A program made the translations under genes and the position numbers. Shown here one piece after another: positions 11,671-20,316 of a stretch of DNA of 64,000 nucleotides (position 1 is the stretch's first letter; every line of letters begins with the position of its first letter). The stretch is from the NCBI GenBank assembly GCA_963210315.1, contig OY723288.1:1860001-1924000 (forward strand), given 5' to 3'. The notes beneath the pieces were generated by a model, which did not search any database, was not told where the DNA came from, and saw only the letters and a list, made by a program, of their open reading frames with translations. The DNA is from Rhynchopus euleeides. Taxonomy: Eukaryota; Euglenozoa; Diplonemea; Diplonemida; Diplonemidae.

Positions 11671-14378
11671 TAAAAGTACCCCCCCCCCCCTGTACAGGTA
11701 CAAGGGGGGGGTCCTTTCCTACAGGTGCGGGAGGCAGCCAGTGCACCCCCCCCCCCCCCCCCCTGTCCCCCACTTTGCGAGGGACCCCCCCCCCCCGACC
11801 AGGGTGGGGGTCACCCAAAATTTCGAGGAAATGCTGGTGTCACCCTGAAAACCTGGGTCGCCAGCCTGACCTCAGATCTCACGTATTACAAAACAAGTTC
11901 TCTCTCTCTCTCCGATAAGACCGGATCCCAACGGCAACGCAACAAATAGTTGTATCTCCCCTCCCCCCACCAGATATGAATTATCCTGATGAGTGATGTG
12001 TTGGGGTGAGGTGCTCCCTCGGGAGTTGCATCCTGCTGCCTCCCCCCGCCCCCCTTCCATCTCCCCCCCCCCCCCCCAAGCACACCACCCTAGCTGCTGC
12101 AGTCTAGCCTCTCTCTCTCGTGTTGTTGTTGTTGAATTTTCCAAAGCTTTTCAGCGGGTCTCCTGACCCCAACAGCCTATCCCCCCTTTCTCTCTATGTG
12201 CGGGTGTGGTGTAATTTGCAAACCTGTGGCGTCGTCGTCCCGCCATGTCATCATGTGGGGTCGTCCCGCCGAAGCCCGCTGTTTTTTTTAACGCAAACAA
12301 TCTTGCTTGTGACAGTAGCAACCCTGAAAGCTGGCATGTCTCAGCACAGGTGCCGGACATGGTGATGCTGATCTCTGTGTGCCTCTCTTTGGCATCACCG
12401 TTTCGTCCGTGTCGTGGGTGCCTGTTCATGGGCGTGCACACAAGAAGAAAGTCTCGTTGTTATCTCGGAGAACACATGTCTGCGAGGAGAAGGCGACGGC
12501 GCCAACCCTATCACACTTTATACACAAAAACCGTTTGCTGTGTTGGATTAGCGGACCCGCATCGTACAGAAAGTTCACGAGAGACGAACGCACGAGAACT
12601 GATACGCTATCAGTACAAAAACCGTTATCATACGTGTGGATGGTGGAGATCGCATCACGAGCATATAAAAGGATTCACGTGTGCATGGTGATGGGGTCAT
12701 CATTCCAGGGCGTATAGTGCGTCGACGAAGCGACAATAGCAACGACACCAAAACAAACGAAGTCCGAGAGTGGTGGCTGTGGCTTCCGGTTGTAAGGGCT
12801 CCCTTTTCTGTTCTTTCGGATCCAGCAGGCCATCGGATTTCACCTCCCCCATCCCCATCCGCCCCCACGCCCCCCCCCCCCCCCTTCCGCCCATTTGGTG
12901 CCACATTTGATAATGTTGCACCGTGTTTCGCACAAAAGCATGACGTGCCCCACCCCCTCTCGGATCTCAGGATCGTTCCTTGCTTCCTTCCATCTCTCCT
13001 GCCCCTGCGCCCTCCCGGAGGGCGTTTGTTTCGTCTCCGCCAACTATGTTTCGTTACGTATTCTGATTGCTTTACCAAATGGGGGAGGGGAGGGGGGAGA
13101 GGGAGAACAAGGTGAGAGGCCTCTAACAAGGGGGCATCGCACACACTGTCACTGTTTTTTGACACACAGAGTCCAGGCCACCCCACCCCACCCTCATTGT
13201 ACCTTTTTCGGGATTTTTTTGCGCACAAAACAACGCCTTTTCACCCTACTGTAGCTGACGCCCAACAGTAAGGTTTTCATTTTTTGCGTATTTTGTGCGC
13301 AGAACAGGGGGGGGGAGGGGGATGGGGAACTGGATATCAGTCCAGGGCTTTCTCGTCGTGTGTGTCTGCGCGCCAACAACCGCATCAAATAAAATTGCCA
13401 AAGAGAGCTCTCCAAGGCCTTGGTGGCGAGACGTGCCTTCTCTGAACAGTGGGGTGACCTCTCGCCACCTCCAGCTATCTCCCCACGTGCCTTGAACTTA
13501 CTTGATCACCCACCCACCACCACCCCCTCGCTGTTGTTACTGTTTAGATTATCAACAGATCCAACAGCCTGGGGGGTGAGGAGGGGGGGGGTGGTGGCTG
13601 CTCTGCTTCCCAAACGGGCATCCCCTCGGACCAGCTGGACGCGAGGTTGCGCACCGTGTCCATTCTGGGGTTGCTTCAGCCATGTCCGTGTCCCCCCCCC
13701 GGGTTGATCCAGCCATCGCCACCCTTGGTGCCTGCATATGGCGGACGCCTTCTCTAACCCAATGTGTGCACCTATGGGACAGGGGCAGCGTCCCTTTCAC
13801 CGCGGGGGCGCGGGCCAAAAAAATCGTTCAATGAAAGGGTCTCTTCGGGATGGAGGGTGGGGTGTTTTGGGCACTGCTGGCTGTCAGCTCAAACTGGTGG
13901 TCCATCACACCCGTCAAGACACCGCTTCCCGTCTGGGTATCACGCATATCAAGATGTACTTTTTTGGCTGTCATGCCAGGGGATGGAGTGCCTCGCCTGG
14001 TACTTCACACCCGTCGCCCGAACAAATTAAAAAAAAACCTCGGATGTCACACCCAGAGCTATTCCTAACTAGGGGTCCGGATTCCATGATTTTGAATTTC
14101 AGATTTTTCCTCTGTCTGGCGCGTTTTTTTTGCACTCTGTTTAGCGCGTTTTTTTTGCACTGCAGGAAAATAATTTTCTGGCGAGGATTCACCGGAGTGG
14201 AGGGTGCTGAGGGGCTGAGCGGCTGGGGGGATGCTGCCTGTGAGGGAGAAGATGCACCAAGCAAAGACACACGGCCCCGGAGGGGCCGTGTGTCTGTGTT
14301 CAGTGGTGCATTCCTCCGCACCTCAGTGCACTCTCCGACCTGCATGTCTACGGGGGTCTGAGCCCACATGGCAACCCC
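11671..14378. other. Gene-free region with simple repeats
   Basis: C/G homopolymers at 11,681-11,720 and 11,745-11,800, CT runs near 11,900 and 12,110, and no supported gene. An imperfect inverted repeat built on TTTTGTGCGCA-AA flanks about 13,212-13,306. GCGCGTTTTTTTTGCACT occurs twice at about 14,119-14,161, and its first half again near 14,707. Confidence 0.45.
14251..14314. repeat. Strong hairpin
   Basis: 14,265-14,278 and 14,282-14,295 are perfect inverted complements (14 bp, AGACACACGGCCCC) around a 3-base loop. An outer arm, GATGCACCA at 14,251, pairs with TGGTGCAT at about 14,306. It stands alone, with no gene next to it, and may be the core of a small foldback element. Confidence 0.7.
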
Positions 14379-14640
14379 GAGGAAGGGGTGCAAACAGACA
14401 CCCCATGGCCAAAATGACCCCACCGCGATCCGCACAGATCCCAAATATTCAGAGGAACAGGGTTTTGAAAAACCTGTAAGTGGGGTCCCGCTGGGTGGGT
14501 GGTGTGGGTGGGCTGATTTCTGGCCTCCCAGTCACATCCTCCCTTCAGAAGTCCCTGAACCAGACCCACATTTCATGGGTGAAACTTGGCACGCACACCA
14601 CCAAAATGACCCCACTACGATCCGCACGGAGCTCAAATAA
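14379..14640. repeat. Inverted copy of the ~180 bp repeat family
   Basis: In reverse orientation this holds the same blocks as the 10.8-11.7 kb array: the CCATGG edge, GTGGGGTCATTTTG, GATCCGCACGG, CCCATGAAA and AGTCACATCCTCC. It contains one full unit plus part of another, so the family is dispersed as well as tandem. Confidence 0.75.
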
Positions 14641-15489
14641 TGCAATAACGCCAGTCATGTGCGGCGATGCGATCAGTTTTGAGCCCCCCAAACAGGTGCC
14701 TCAGTAGCGCGTTTTTTTTGTATCCGATTTCGGTCACCAGCCCCCCGGACCCCCAGATTTAGGAAAAGCCCTGGTCACACCGGCGCACCCCGATGCAGCG
14801 TCGAGTCCCCCACGCGTGTGTGGATCAAACTTGTTTGCTTTCCCGCACTGTCGTAGGGGTTTTCGGCACCATGCCCCAAACAGCAACACCCTAAAACCAC
14901 CCTCCAAGCCTTGTTTGGACTGGCCTCACACCCCACCTCACACTTGGTCCTTATGCTCTGGAGCCAGAGGGAATGCACACCATTCATTGTACCCCACCAC
15001 CCCCTGGCCTGACTCATCTCAACAGGGCCCCACCGAAACGTCGGTTCTATGTTGTCGAAGACCTTCCGTAAAGGTCCCTCTGTGTGTGCTCTCAATGAAG
15101 GCTTGCCGTGTTGGCCTGAAGAGTGCTCTGTCAAGGGAGCTGGGGGGAACACGGCGAAAAATATCGTTCAAAAAAGGCGTCATCAAAAAGGGACCTGCAG
15201 TCGCACTTCGTTTGTGCCGAGCCTGCTAACGAGCCTGCCGGAGGGCCTCGCAGCGTCACCTGTGCAGCGTCGGAACGGAAGGGCGCGGCAGGGGTGGGTG
15301 GCTTTTCTGCAGCACAAAAGGAAGGCTGATGTGTGTTGTACAAAACCTGTCAACATAAGACAGGTCCTACAAGATGGGGGGAGGGGGGATTGGAAGATGC
15401 ATCATGTGCTTGGGTGAGGTGGGGCACGTTGCCGTCCAGATCTCGGGAAGGACCCCCCCCCCCCCCACCCCCCAGCCTCCCCCACCCTA
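14641..15489. other. Intergenic, left flank of retrotransposon
   Basis: No gene is supported. A 14-base C-run near 15,451-15,466 sits just upstream of the element boundary at 15,490. Confidence 0.5.
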
Positions 15490-15584
15490 TCTTTTTTGCT
15501 ATAACCTGCTCAGGTCACGGTAAAAAAGACTGTTGGCAGCGCACGTATGGACACCCATACACGTACAGGTGCGCACAAACAAAA
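15490..15584 (+). repeat. Left 95 bp terminal direct repeat
   Basis: Exact copy of 20,098-20,192. It begins TCTTTTTTGCTATAACC and ends CGCACAAACAAAA. It contains the inverted pair GTATGG/CCATAC, which can form a small stem. Confidence 0.92.
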
Positions 15585-15640
15585 AGATCCGCTTGTGCAA
15601 CACATTTTCCCCCTCACACACACACACCCGCACTCACACC

Positions 15641-15925
15641 ATGGCTGCCCCAAGGACTGCCGAGCGCTTCAGAGTGCGCGACATCGATGTAGACAACCTG
15701 ATGCCTCTCCAATTGGTGAACGGGTACGAGCCGGTGGCACCTAAGGAAGGGTGCGCGTTCCCCGAATGCACCACCGCCCATGATGGGCCGGTTGCAGGGA
15801 ACTGTGCGGTGTGTGGCCTCGGGGAGTACACCAGCTGTATGGAACAGCTCCTCCCGGAAGGAACGCTGCGGGCGTTCCAGGTGGCCAGGGAGGACGGGAG
15901 GCGTGTGTGCCCCGTCTGCTCTTGA
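15641..15925 (+). CDS. Gag-like first segment with Cys-rich finger
   Basis: 94 residues from the ATG after a CA-rich leader. It carries several cysteines in pairs (CAFPEC, CAVCGLGEYTSC, and CPVC at the very end), so a small zinc-binding fold is likely. It ends in TGA at 15,923-15,925. The next segment continues in exactly the same frame, so this may be the N-terminal part of a longer Gag made by readthrough, or the TGA may be a nonsense mutation. No named family is recognised. Confidence 0.6.
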   Translation: MAAPRTAERFRVRDIDVDNLMPLQLVNGYEPVAPKEGCAFPECTTAHDGPVAGNCAVCGLGEYTSCMEQLLPEGTLRAFQVAREDGRRVCPVCS

Positions 15926-16678
15926 ATCCATGAGGGGTCCAAGAGCGAGCCCCGCCCGGAGGCGGGGCTCCTCCCACCAGTGACTGTGCACCCTGATGGT
16001 GCCGGCCACAATACTGAGGGATGGGGAAACCTGGAGTTCCTGGATGACATGGACTCGCAGAGGCTGAAGGAAGTGATCCTCCTCATGGTGAGGAAGGTGA
16101 CCAACCTGGAGGCTGAGCTGCGCCGGGACAGGGCTAGCCGTGATGTGGGTGCCATTGACATCCAGCGGGTTGTCACGTGGACGTCTGCGGTGCAGAGCGA
16201 GGCCGGCCGGATGATGCTGCGCTCCAAGTGTGCGGTGTCGTTCAACGAGTCGGGCCTGCAGAATGGCGACCCCAACGCTTTCCATGTGCGGGAAGGCCTT
16301 ACGGCATTCGACAACCTGGATTTGGGATTCAGGATGTGCCGGGACGGGGCGGCCCCAGACAGCACGGCCATGGAGCTGTTGCATAAAAATGTAGTGACCC
16401 TCCAAGCCATCAAACTGGGTTCGCTCGGTTTGGGGGCGAGGAGACACTACGAGGACAAGGCCAAGCGCATGGCTTGGACCAAGTTCTCTGCGGAATGGCA
16501 GGTTCGAATTGAAGGAGACGCACGGGCAGTCGCAGCGAGCGACCTGAAGGCAAAGGAGGCAAAGGAGGCGAAGCCTGCACCCCCGCCGCCCCACCATCAA
16601 CACCGCAGCAACCCCTACCCGCAGAGGCGCCCCATCCAGCTGGTCAACAACAGGGGCCCTCGGCAGGCGGGAAAGTGA
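15926..16678 (+). CDS. Gag-like main segment
   Basis: In frame with the preceding segment after one TGA. The first downstream ATG is at about 16,049, and the frame itself is open from the stop. A helical N-terminal part with a coiled-coil-like stretch (LMVRKVTNLEAELRRD) is followed by a conserved-looking helical core (residues AGRMMLRSKCAVSFNES and onward) and a basic, proline- and histidine-rich tail, as expected of a nucleic-acid-binding Gag. It ends with TGA followed by C at 16,676-16,678. The same frame then stays open through to the RT region. Confidence 0.6.
   Translation: MHEGSKSEPRPEAGLLPPVTVHPDGAGHNTEGWGNLEFLDDMDSQRLKEVILLMVRKVTNLEAELRRDRASRDVGAIDIQRVVTWTSAVQSEAGRMMLRSKCAVSFNESGLQNGDPNAFHVREGLTAFDNLDLGFRMCRDGAAPDSTAMELLHKNVVTLQAIKLGSLGLGARRHYEDKAKRMAWTKFSAEWQVRIEGDARAVAASDLKAKEAKEAKPAPPPPHHQHRSNPYPQRRPIQLVNNRGPRQAGK
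15947..15970 (+). promoter_or_regulatory. Hairpin downstream of in-frame TGA
   Basis: GAGCCCCGCC at 15,947-15,956 pairs perfectly with GGCGGGGCTC at 15,961-15,970 across a CGGA loop, starting 21 nt after the TGA. The position is typical of stem-loops that promote stop-codon readthrough or frameshifting. The role is inferred. Confidence 0.5.
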
Positions 16679-16766
16679 CAGCCGCCTGTGCCTCCCTCCT
16701 TGTCCCTCCCTCCCCTCCCCTCAACCCCTCCCCCCACCCCCCCAACTCCATCCCCCCGCCCCGTGC

Positions 16767-17705
16767 ATGACTCCAACCCTGGCAAACCCTCCCCCCCCTC
16801 CCCCTGTGTACGAGCAGTGGCGGCCGGTCTTCGACCGTATCAAGTCGCGAAAGAAAGAAGGGATCGAACCGGACGCGATCGAGGATCTGAAGGACCTGAC
16901 GTTGAAGAGGATACGCAGCGCATACGCCTCCCCTCAGCCTTTCCTCTCGGTGCTGAAGAGGGCGGATGCCTTTCGGAGCACCCTTCAGGCCCACGATCCC
17001 ACCATTGGCAACGACATGGCGTATCTGATGTGGGTGGAATGGAAGATGCAACAGGGCCACTTCCAGGCCTCGTCAGCAAATCAAGCAATTACGTTCTACA
17101 GAATGGCACGGGTGGGTCAGGTGTCGGCGTACACGAAGGGCCTGAGCCCCCTGTTCAAAGAGTTCGACCGGCTGGAGGCCAAGCGGGCAGCGACACCCCC
17201 GGTGGCTACCATCCTCAGTGCAGCGAGGTCGGGCCAGACAGTCGATCATCACGCCCTGTTGCTTCAGGTCAGTATCGGTGCACGGTTTGTGGACCTGGTC
17301 CGGCTTCGGGCGAAGCATGTGCGGGTGCAGGGGGAGAGGATCGTGATCACCTTGGCGGGCGGCAAGACAGATCGCAAGTCCCTCGGACAAACACTGAGCT
17401 TTCCCCGATCGGCGGAGGTGGCGAGCAGTCTCCTCAACAGGGTGGGAAGCACAACCCCCGAGGGCTACGTGTTCCCCGAGTTGGAGTACCGGACATACCT
17501 CAGCTTTACGAAGACCCACCTCGGGGTGACGCCCCACCTTGTGCGACACGCCACCCTCTCCCACACGGCAGAGATAGCAGGAGAGCAGGCAGCCCAGGCC
17601 CTGGGCCGCCATCGCAACGTGGAGACAACCCGGCAGTACACGGATCGAACCACGTGGGGCTCAACGGTGGTGTCAGCGGGGGCGACGGAGTGGCTGTCAC
17701 GCTGA
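16767..17705 (+). CDS. Tyrosine recombinase of the retrotransposon
   Basis: 312 residues. A proline-rich start is followed by a core-binding-type helical domain and a catalytic domain with the recognisable residues of the family: Arg in SIGARFVDLVRLR, the box HLVRH, a His in GRHRN and the nucleophile Tyr291 in RQYTDR. The enzyme would integrate circular or linear cDNA by strand exchange, in place of an integrase. It starts 88 nt after the Gag stop and ends one codon into the region where the RT frame begins to look like protein. It lies wholly inside another long open frame (Gag frame), discussed in the findings. Confidence 0.88.
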   Translation: MTPTLANPPPPPPVYEQWRPVFDRIKSRKKEGIEPDAIEDLKDLTLKRIRSAYASPQPFLSVLKRADAFRSTLQAHDPTIGNDMAYLMWVEWKMQQGHFQASSANQAITFYRMARVGQVSAYTKGLSPLFKEFDRLEAKRAATPPVATILSAARSGQTVDHHALLLQVSIGARFVDLVRLRAKHVRVQGERIVITLAGGKTDRKSLGQTLSFPRSAEVASSLLNRVGSTTPEGYVFPELEYRTYLSFTKTHLGVTPHLVRHATLSHTAEIAGEQAAQALGRHRNVETTRQYTDRTTWGSTVVSAGATEWLSR

Positions 17706-19443
17706 CCCGGCTGCTCCGGGGGTACGACTATGCGGCGGCCTGGTTTGATTCGACTAGCGGCACGCGCGCTCCAAAAGCCTGTTATGATGGCCAGATCAGC
17801 CCTGCGCCCTCGGACCCCATCGATACCTCGACCCTCCTCGCTGATTTCCCCGACCTAGCCCGACACTTCCGATGTATCTCCCCAGACTTTCTGAAGCAGC
17901 ATGCAACGGAACAGAGTGGTAGGATGCGGGGCCCCACGAACGCACTCCTCACGCCTCTGGTGCCGGACCTTCTGAACGGGCACATCGCCGAACCAGCGCC
18001 TCGACAGGATTCTAAAGCCTCACCGAGGCCCCTCTACTCGGGGGCATTCACCGTCGCAAAGAAGCGGGCGGGTTTCCTGCGCTTTATCCTGAGTTGCAAG
18101 CAGCTGAACCTGTGTCTGGCGTCTGTGTCCCTGCCTCCGTGCCACCTCCCGTCCTACGCCGAGATCATCGACACCATGATGCGCAACACCCTTTTCTGCG
18201 ACTTTGACTTTGCCAATTTTTTTTCCAGCTGGAGCTCCCTGCTGAGTCACGACGGTTCTTCTCCTTCAGGGCGGGAAACAAGGTTTTGCGCATGCGTCGC
18301 CTGGCCATGGGCTACACGGGCAGTCCCCAACTAGCACAGGCAACATCGGTAACACTGGCGGGGGCTGCAGCGAGTGGGGTGGACCACATCACATGGGTAG
18401 ACAACGTGCTGTTCGCCTCCACATCTGCGGCGCTGTTACAACGAGCTGCGGAGTCGTTCCGGGCCCTGTGCGGGCGGTATCGGGTGATCATCGGCGACAC
18501 TACCCCAATACGCAGTCGGGGGGAATTCCTCGGCATGGAGCTTGACCTGCGGGACAAATGCTGGAGACTGGCCCCTGCGTGGGTCGAGAAGGTGCGTGAT
18601 GCTGCCCGCGAACTGGATATGGAGGGTCACCTCCCAATGCGGCTGTGGTGGCGGCTGTGCGGCTGCCTGGTCTGGAGGGCACATGTACTCAAACTCCGGC
18701 TGGCGCACCTCACAACCATCCTTCGTTGGATGTCTGACACGGCGAGAGCCGGGCGAGCAGAGGCGGGCGAGATGACCGGCGGTTTCTGGGATGCTCCGGC
18801 GCTCCTCCCCATCGAATGCAGGCAAGTCATGAGGACCGAGCTGGCAACGCTTGAGCTGAACGAGTGGCAGATGTGGCAACCCCCTCTGACCAGGCAGGTC
18901 GCGGTTTTTTCGGATGCCAGCAGCTCCGGGTGGGGCTGTGTGGTCGACAATCATGGTTTCTACGGGCCGTTCCCGCCTGATGTGGCCGGCCTCCCCATAT
19001 ATCACAAGGAGCTGCACGCTGCAGCACGCTTGGCCGGCTTCTGTGTCAGATGGCTGGAGACGCCATGCCACATTGTGCTTTTCATCGACAACACCGCTGT
19101 CGTTCAGGGAGTGAACGCGGGCTACTCCTTAGATGGTTGGGCAGGGAAAGTGATCGGGCAGATCGTCTCCACATTGAGCAATGCGGGATGCTCCTTCGCC
19201 GCGAGATATGTACATACGTCGTTGAACCCTGCGGATCGGTTCTCCCGGTTCCCCCGGGGGGAGATGGGATGCCGCGTGCCCCTGAGAAGCACGGTGCCTA
19301 CGGACCCAAGCGAAGTGCAGACGCTGCCACCGACCGGGGGTGCCCCGACTGCCTGCGGGGACCAGAGGAAACGCAAGTCCGGAACGATGCCCCCTGATGG
19401 GGCTCTTCCACTGGAGAAGCGGCGTGCTATCGGGTCGGGGTGA
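17706..19443 (+). pseudogene. Reverse transcriptase-RNase H, frame broken at a T8 run
   Basis: RT and RNase H of DIRS-like type. The fingers/palm part, up to FCDFDFANFF (motif A), is in one frame. The rest (RMRRLAMGYTGSPQ, motif C as WVDNVLF, then RNase H) is in another. The switch falls at the eight Ts of 18,217-18,224: a -1 slip, or one more T, restores the frame. RNase H keeps D in VFSDASSSGWG, E in HKELHAA, D in LFIDNTAVVQ and D in LNPADRFSR. Motif C is Asp-Asn rather than Asp-Asp. No ATG opens the RT; it may be made from the overlapping Gag frame. The break may be decay, a homopolymer error or programmed slippage. Confidence 0.8.
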
Positions 19444-20097
19444 GTCTCCCTGAGGGGTTCTCCCGCTTAGCGTGTTGGGTCGTCGGTGCACGGGTGCAGC
19501 CCCATGAGGGGGTCTCCCGCCAAGCGGTTGAGATGCTGTTGGTCCCTGAGTGATGCCTCCTGAAGGGCTCCTCCAAACGCTGCAAGGATGCCGGCTCCTT
19601 GAGAAGACAGCCACGTCACACCACAGGGTGTGCCGGTCGATGCGATGCGATGCCCCTGATGGGCCTGGCACCACAGTGGAGTCTCCGGGGGGCTTGCCCT
19701 GGTACTCCGGGCAACGCAACACGGTGAAGGTGTCGAAATTCGCGGCCCTTTGTTTTCCTGCTGCGTTTATAAAAGCTGATGTTCGGCTGAGGACTCTCTC
19801 CTCCGCCCCTCGGAGACCCCGATTTGGAACCTCGTGCCAGGCGTTACAGCCCCAGCGCACCCTCCCATGGAAGGGAGCCGGTGCAACAGAGTATTCCCCC
19901 GTCCCCCCTCCCAGATTCCCCTGACAGGACCGGTCATAATGCTGCTGATCAGCCTACCGGGAGAGTAATAACAGAGTGACGAGATACGAAGCCGCAGTGA
20001 GTAAGGCTGAGAAACGGGCCAGAGCAAACGGCAAGGGAGGCGGGGGGGGGGGGGGGGTCAATAGTGGGCCGCTTGTGCACACGAAGCAGACACCAGG
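19444..20097 (+). other. 3' non-coding part of retrotransposon
   Basis: Repeated short palindromic words of the type CCCC-TGA-GGGG (near 19,392, 19,453, 19,502, 19,557, 19,651) suggest RNA structure or internal repeats. A G-run at 20,042-20,056 precedes GCTTGTGCACAC and the right terminal repeat. Confidence 0.5.
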
Positions 20098-20192
20098 TCT
20101 TTTTTGCTATAACCTGCTCAGGTCACGGTAAAAAAGACTGTTGGCAGCGCACGTATGGACACCCATACACGTACAGGTGCGCACAAACAAAA
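20098..20192 (+). repeat. Right 95 bp terminal direct repeat
   Basis: Identical to 15,490-15,584. It ends 124 bp before the start codon of the next gene, so the element has landed in that gene's promoter or leader. Confidence 0.92.
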
Positions 20193-20316
20193 CGCACCGA
20201 ACACCCTCCCTCCTCTAGGTGTGATCTCTGATGTGAACTCACTGCCACCCACACACACACACACCCCTCACTACATCAGCACCCCCACACCCCCTCCCGC
20301 CACCGTATGCTAGTCT

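Larger units (their letters stand above)
15490..20192 (+). mobile_element. Tyrosine-recombinase retrotransposon, DIRS/Ngaro/VIPER group
   Basis: Identical 95 bp direct repeats (15,490-15,584 and 20,098-20,192) bound 4.7 kb. In order it encodes a Gag-like region split by a TGA, a tyrosine recombinase, and reverse transcriptase plus RNase H. A tyrosine recombinase with RT-RNase H and no DDE integrase defines the DIRS-like order of retroelements. The order Gag, YR, RT-RH, with YR before RT, is the one I recall for trypanosomatid VIPER elements, unlike classic DIRS or Ngaro where YR is last. GCTTGTGCA words lie just inside both repeats (about 15,591 and 20,070), so part of a split-repeat structure may extend past 20,192. 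The identical ends suggest recent insertion. Confidence 0.88.

Noticed and set aside
12645..12700. TATA-like box (CATATAAAAGG) as promoter of an RNA gene
   Set aside because: No RNA gene structure follows it.
15923..16678. TGA as a sense codon in this organism
   Set aside because: Host genes here (FAM50/XAP5, kinesin, GRAM/VASt) end in TGA at sensible places, so the code looks standard.
16688..17700. Overlapping frame opposite the recombinase as a separate protein
   Set aside because: The composition is Gly/Pro/Arg shadow sequence. The openness is noted as a finding, but I do not call a protein from it.
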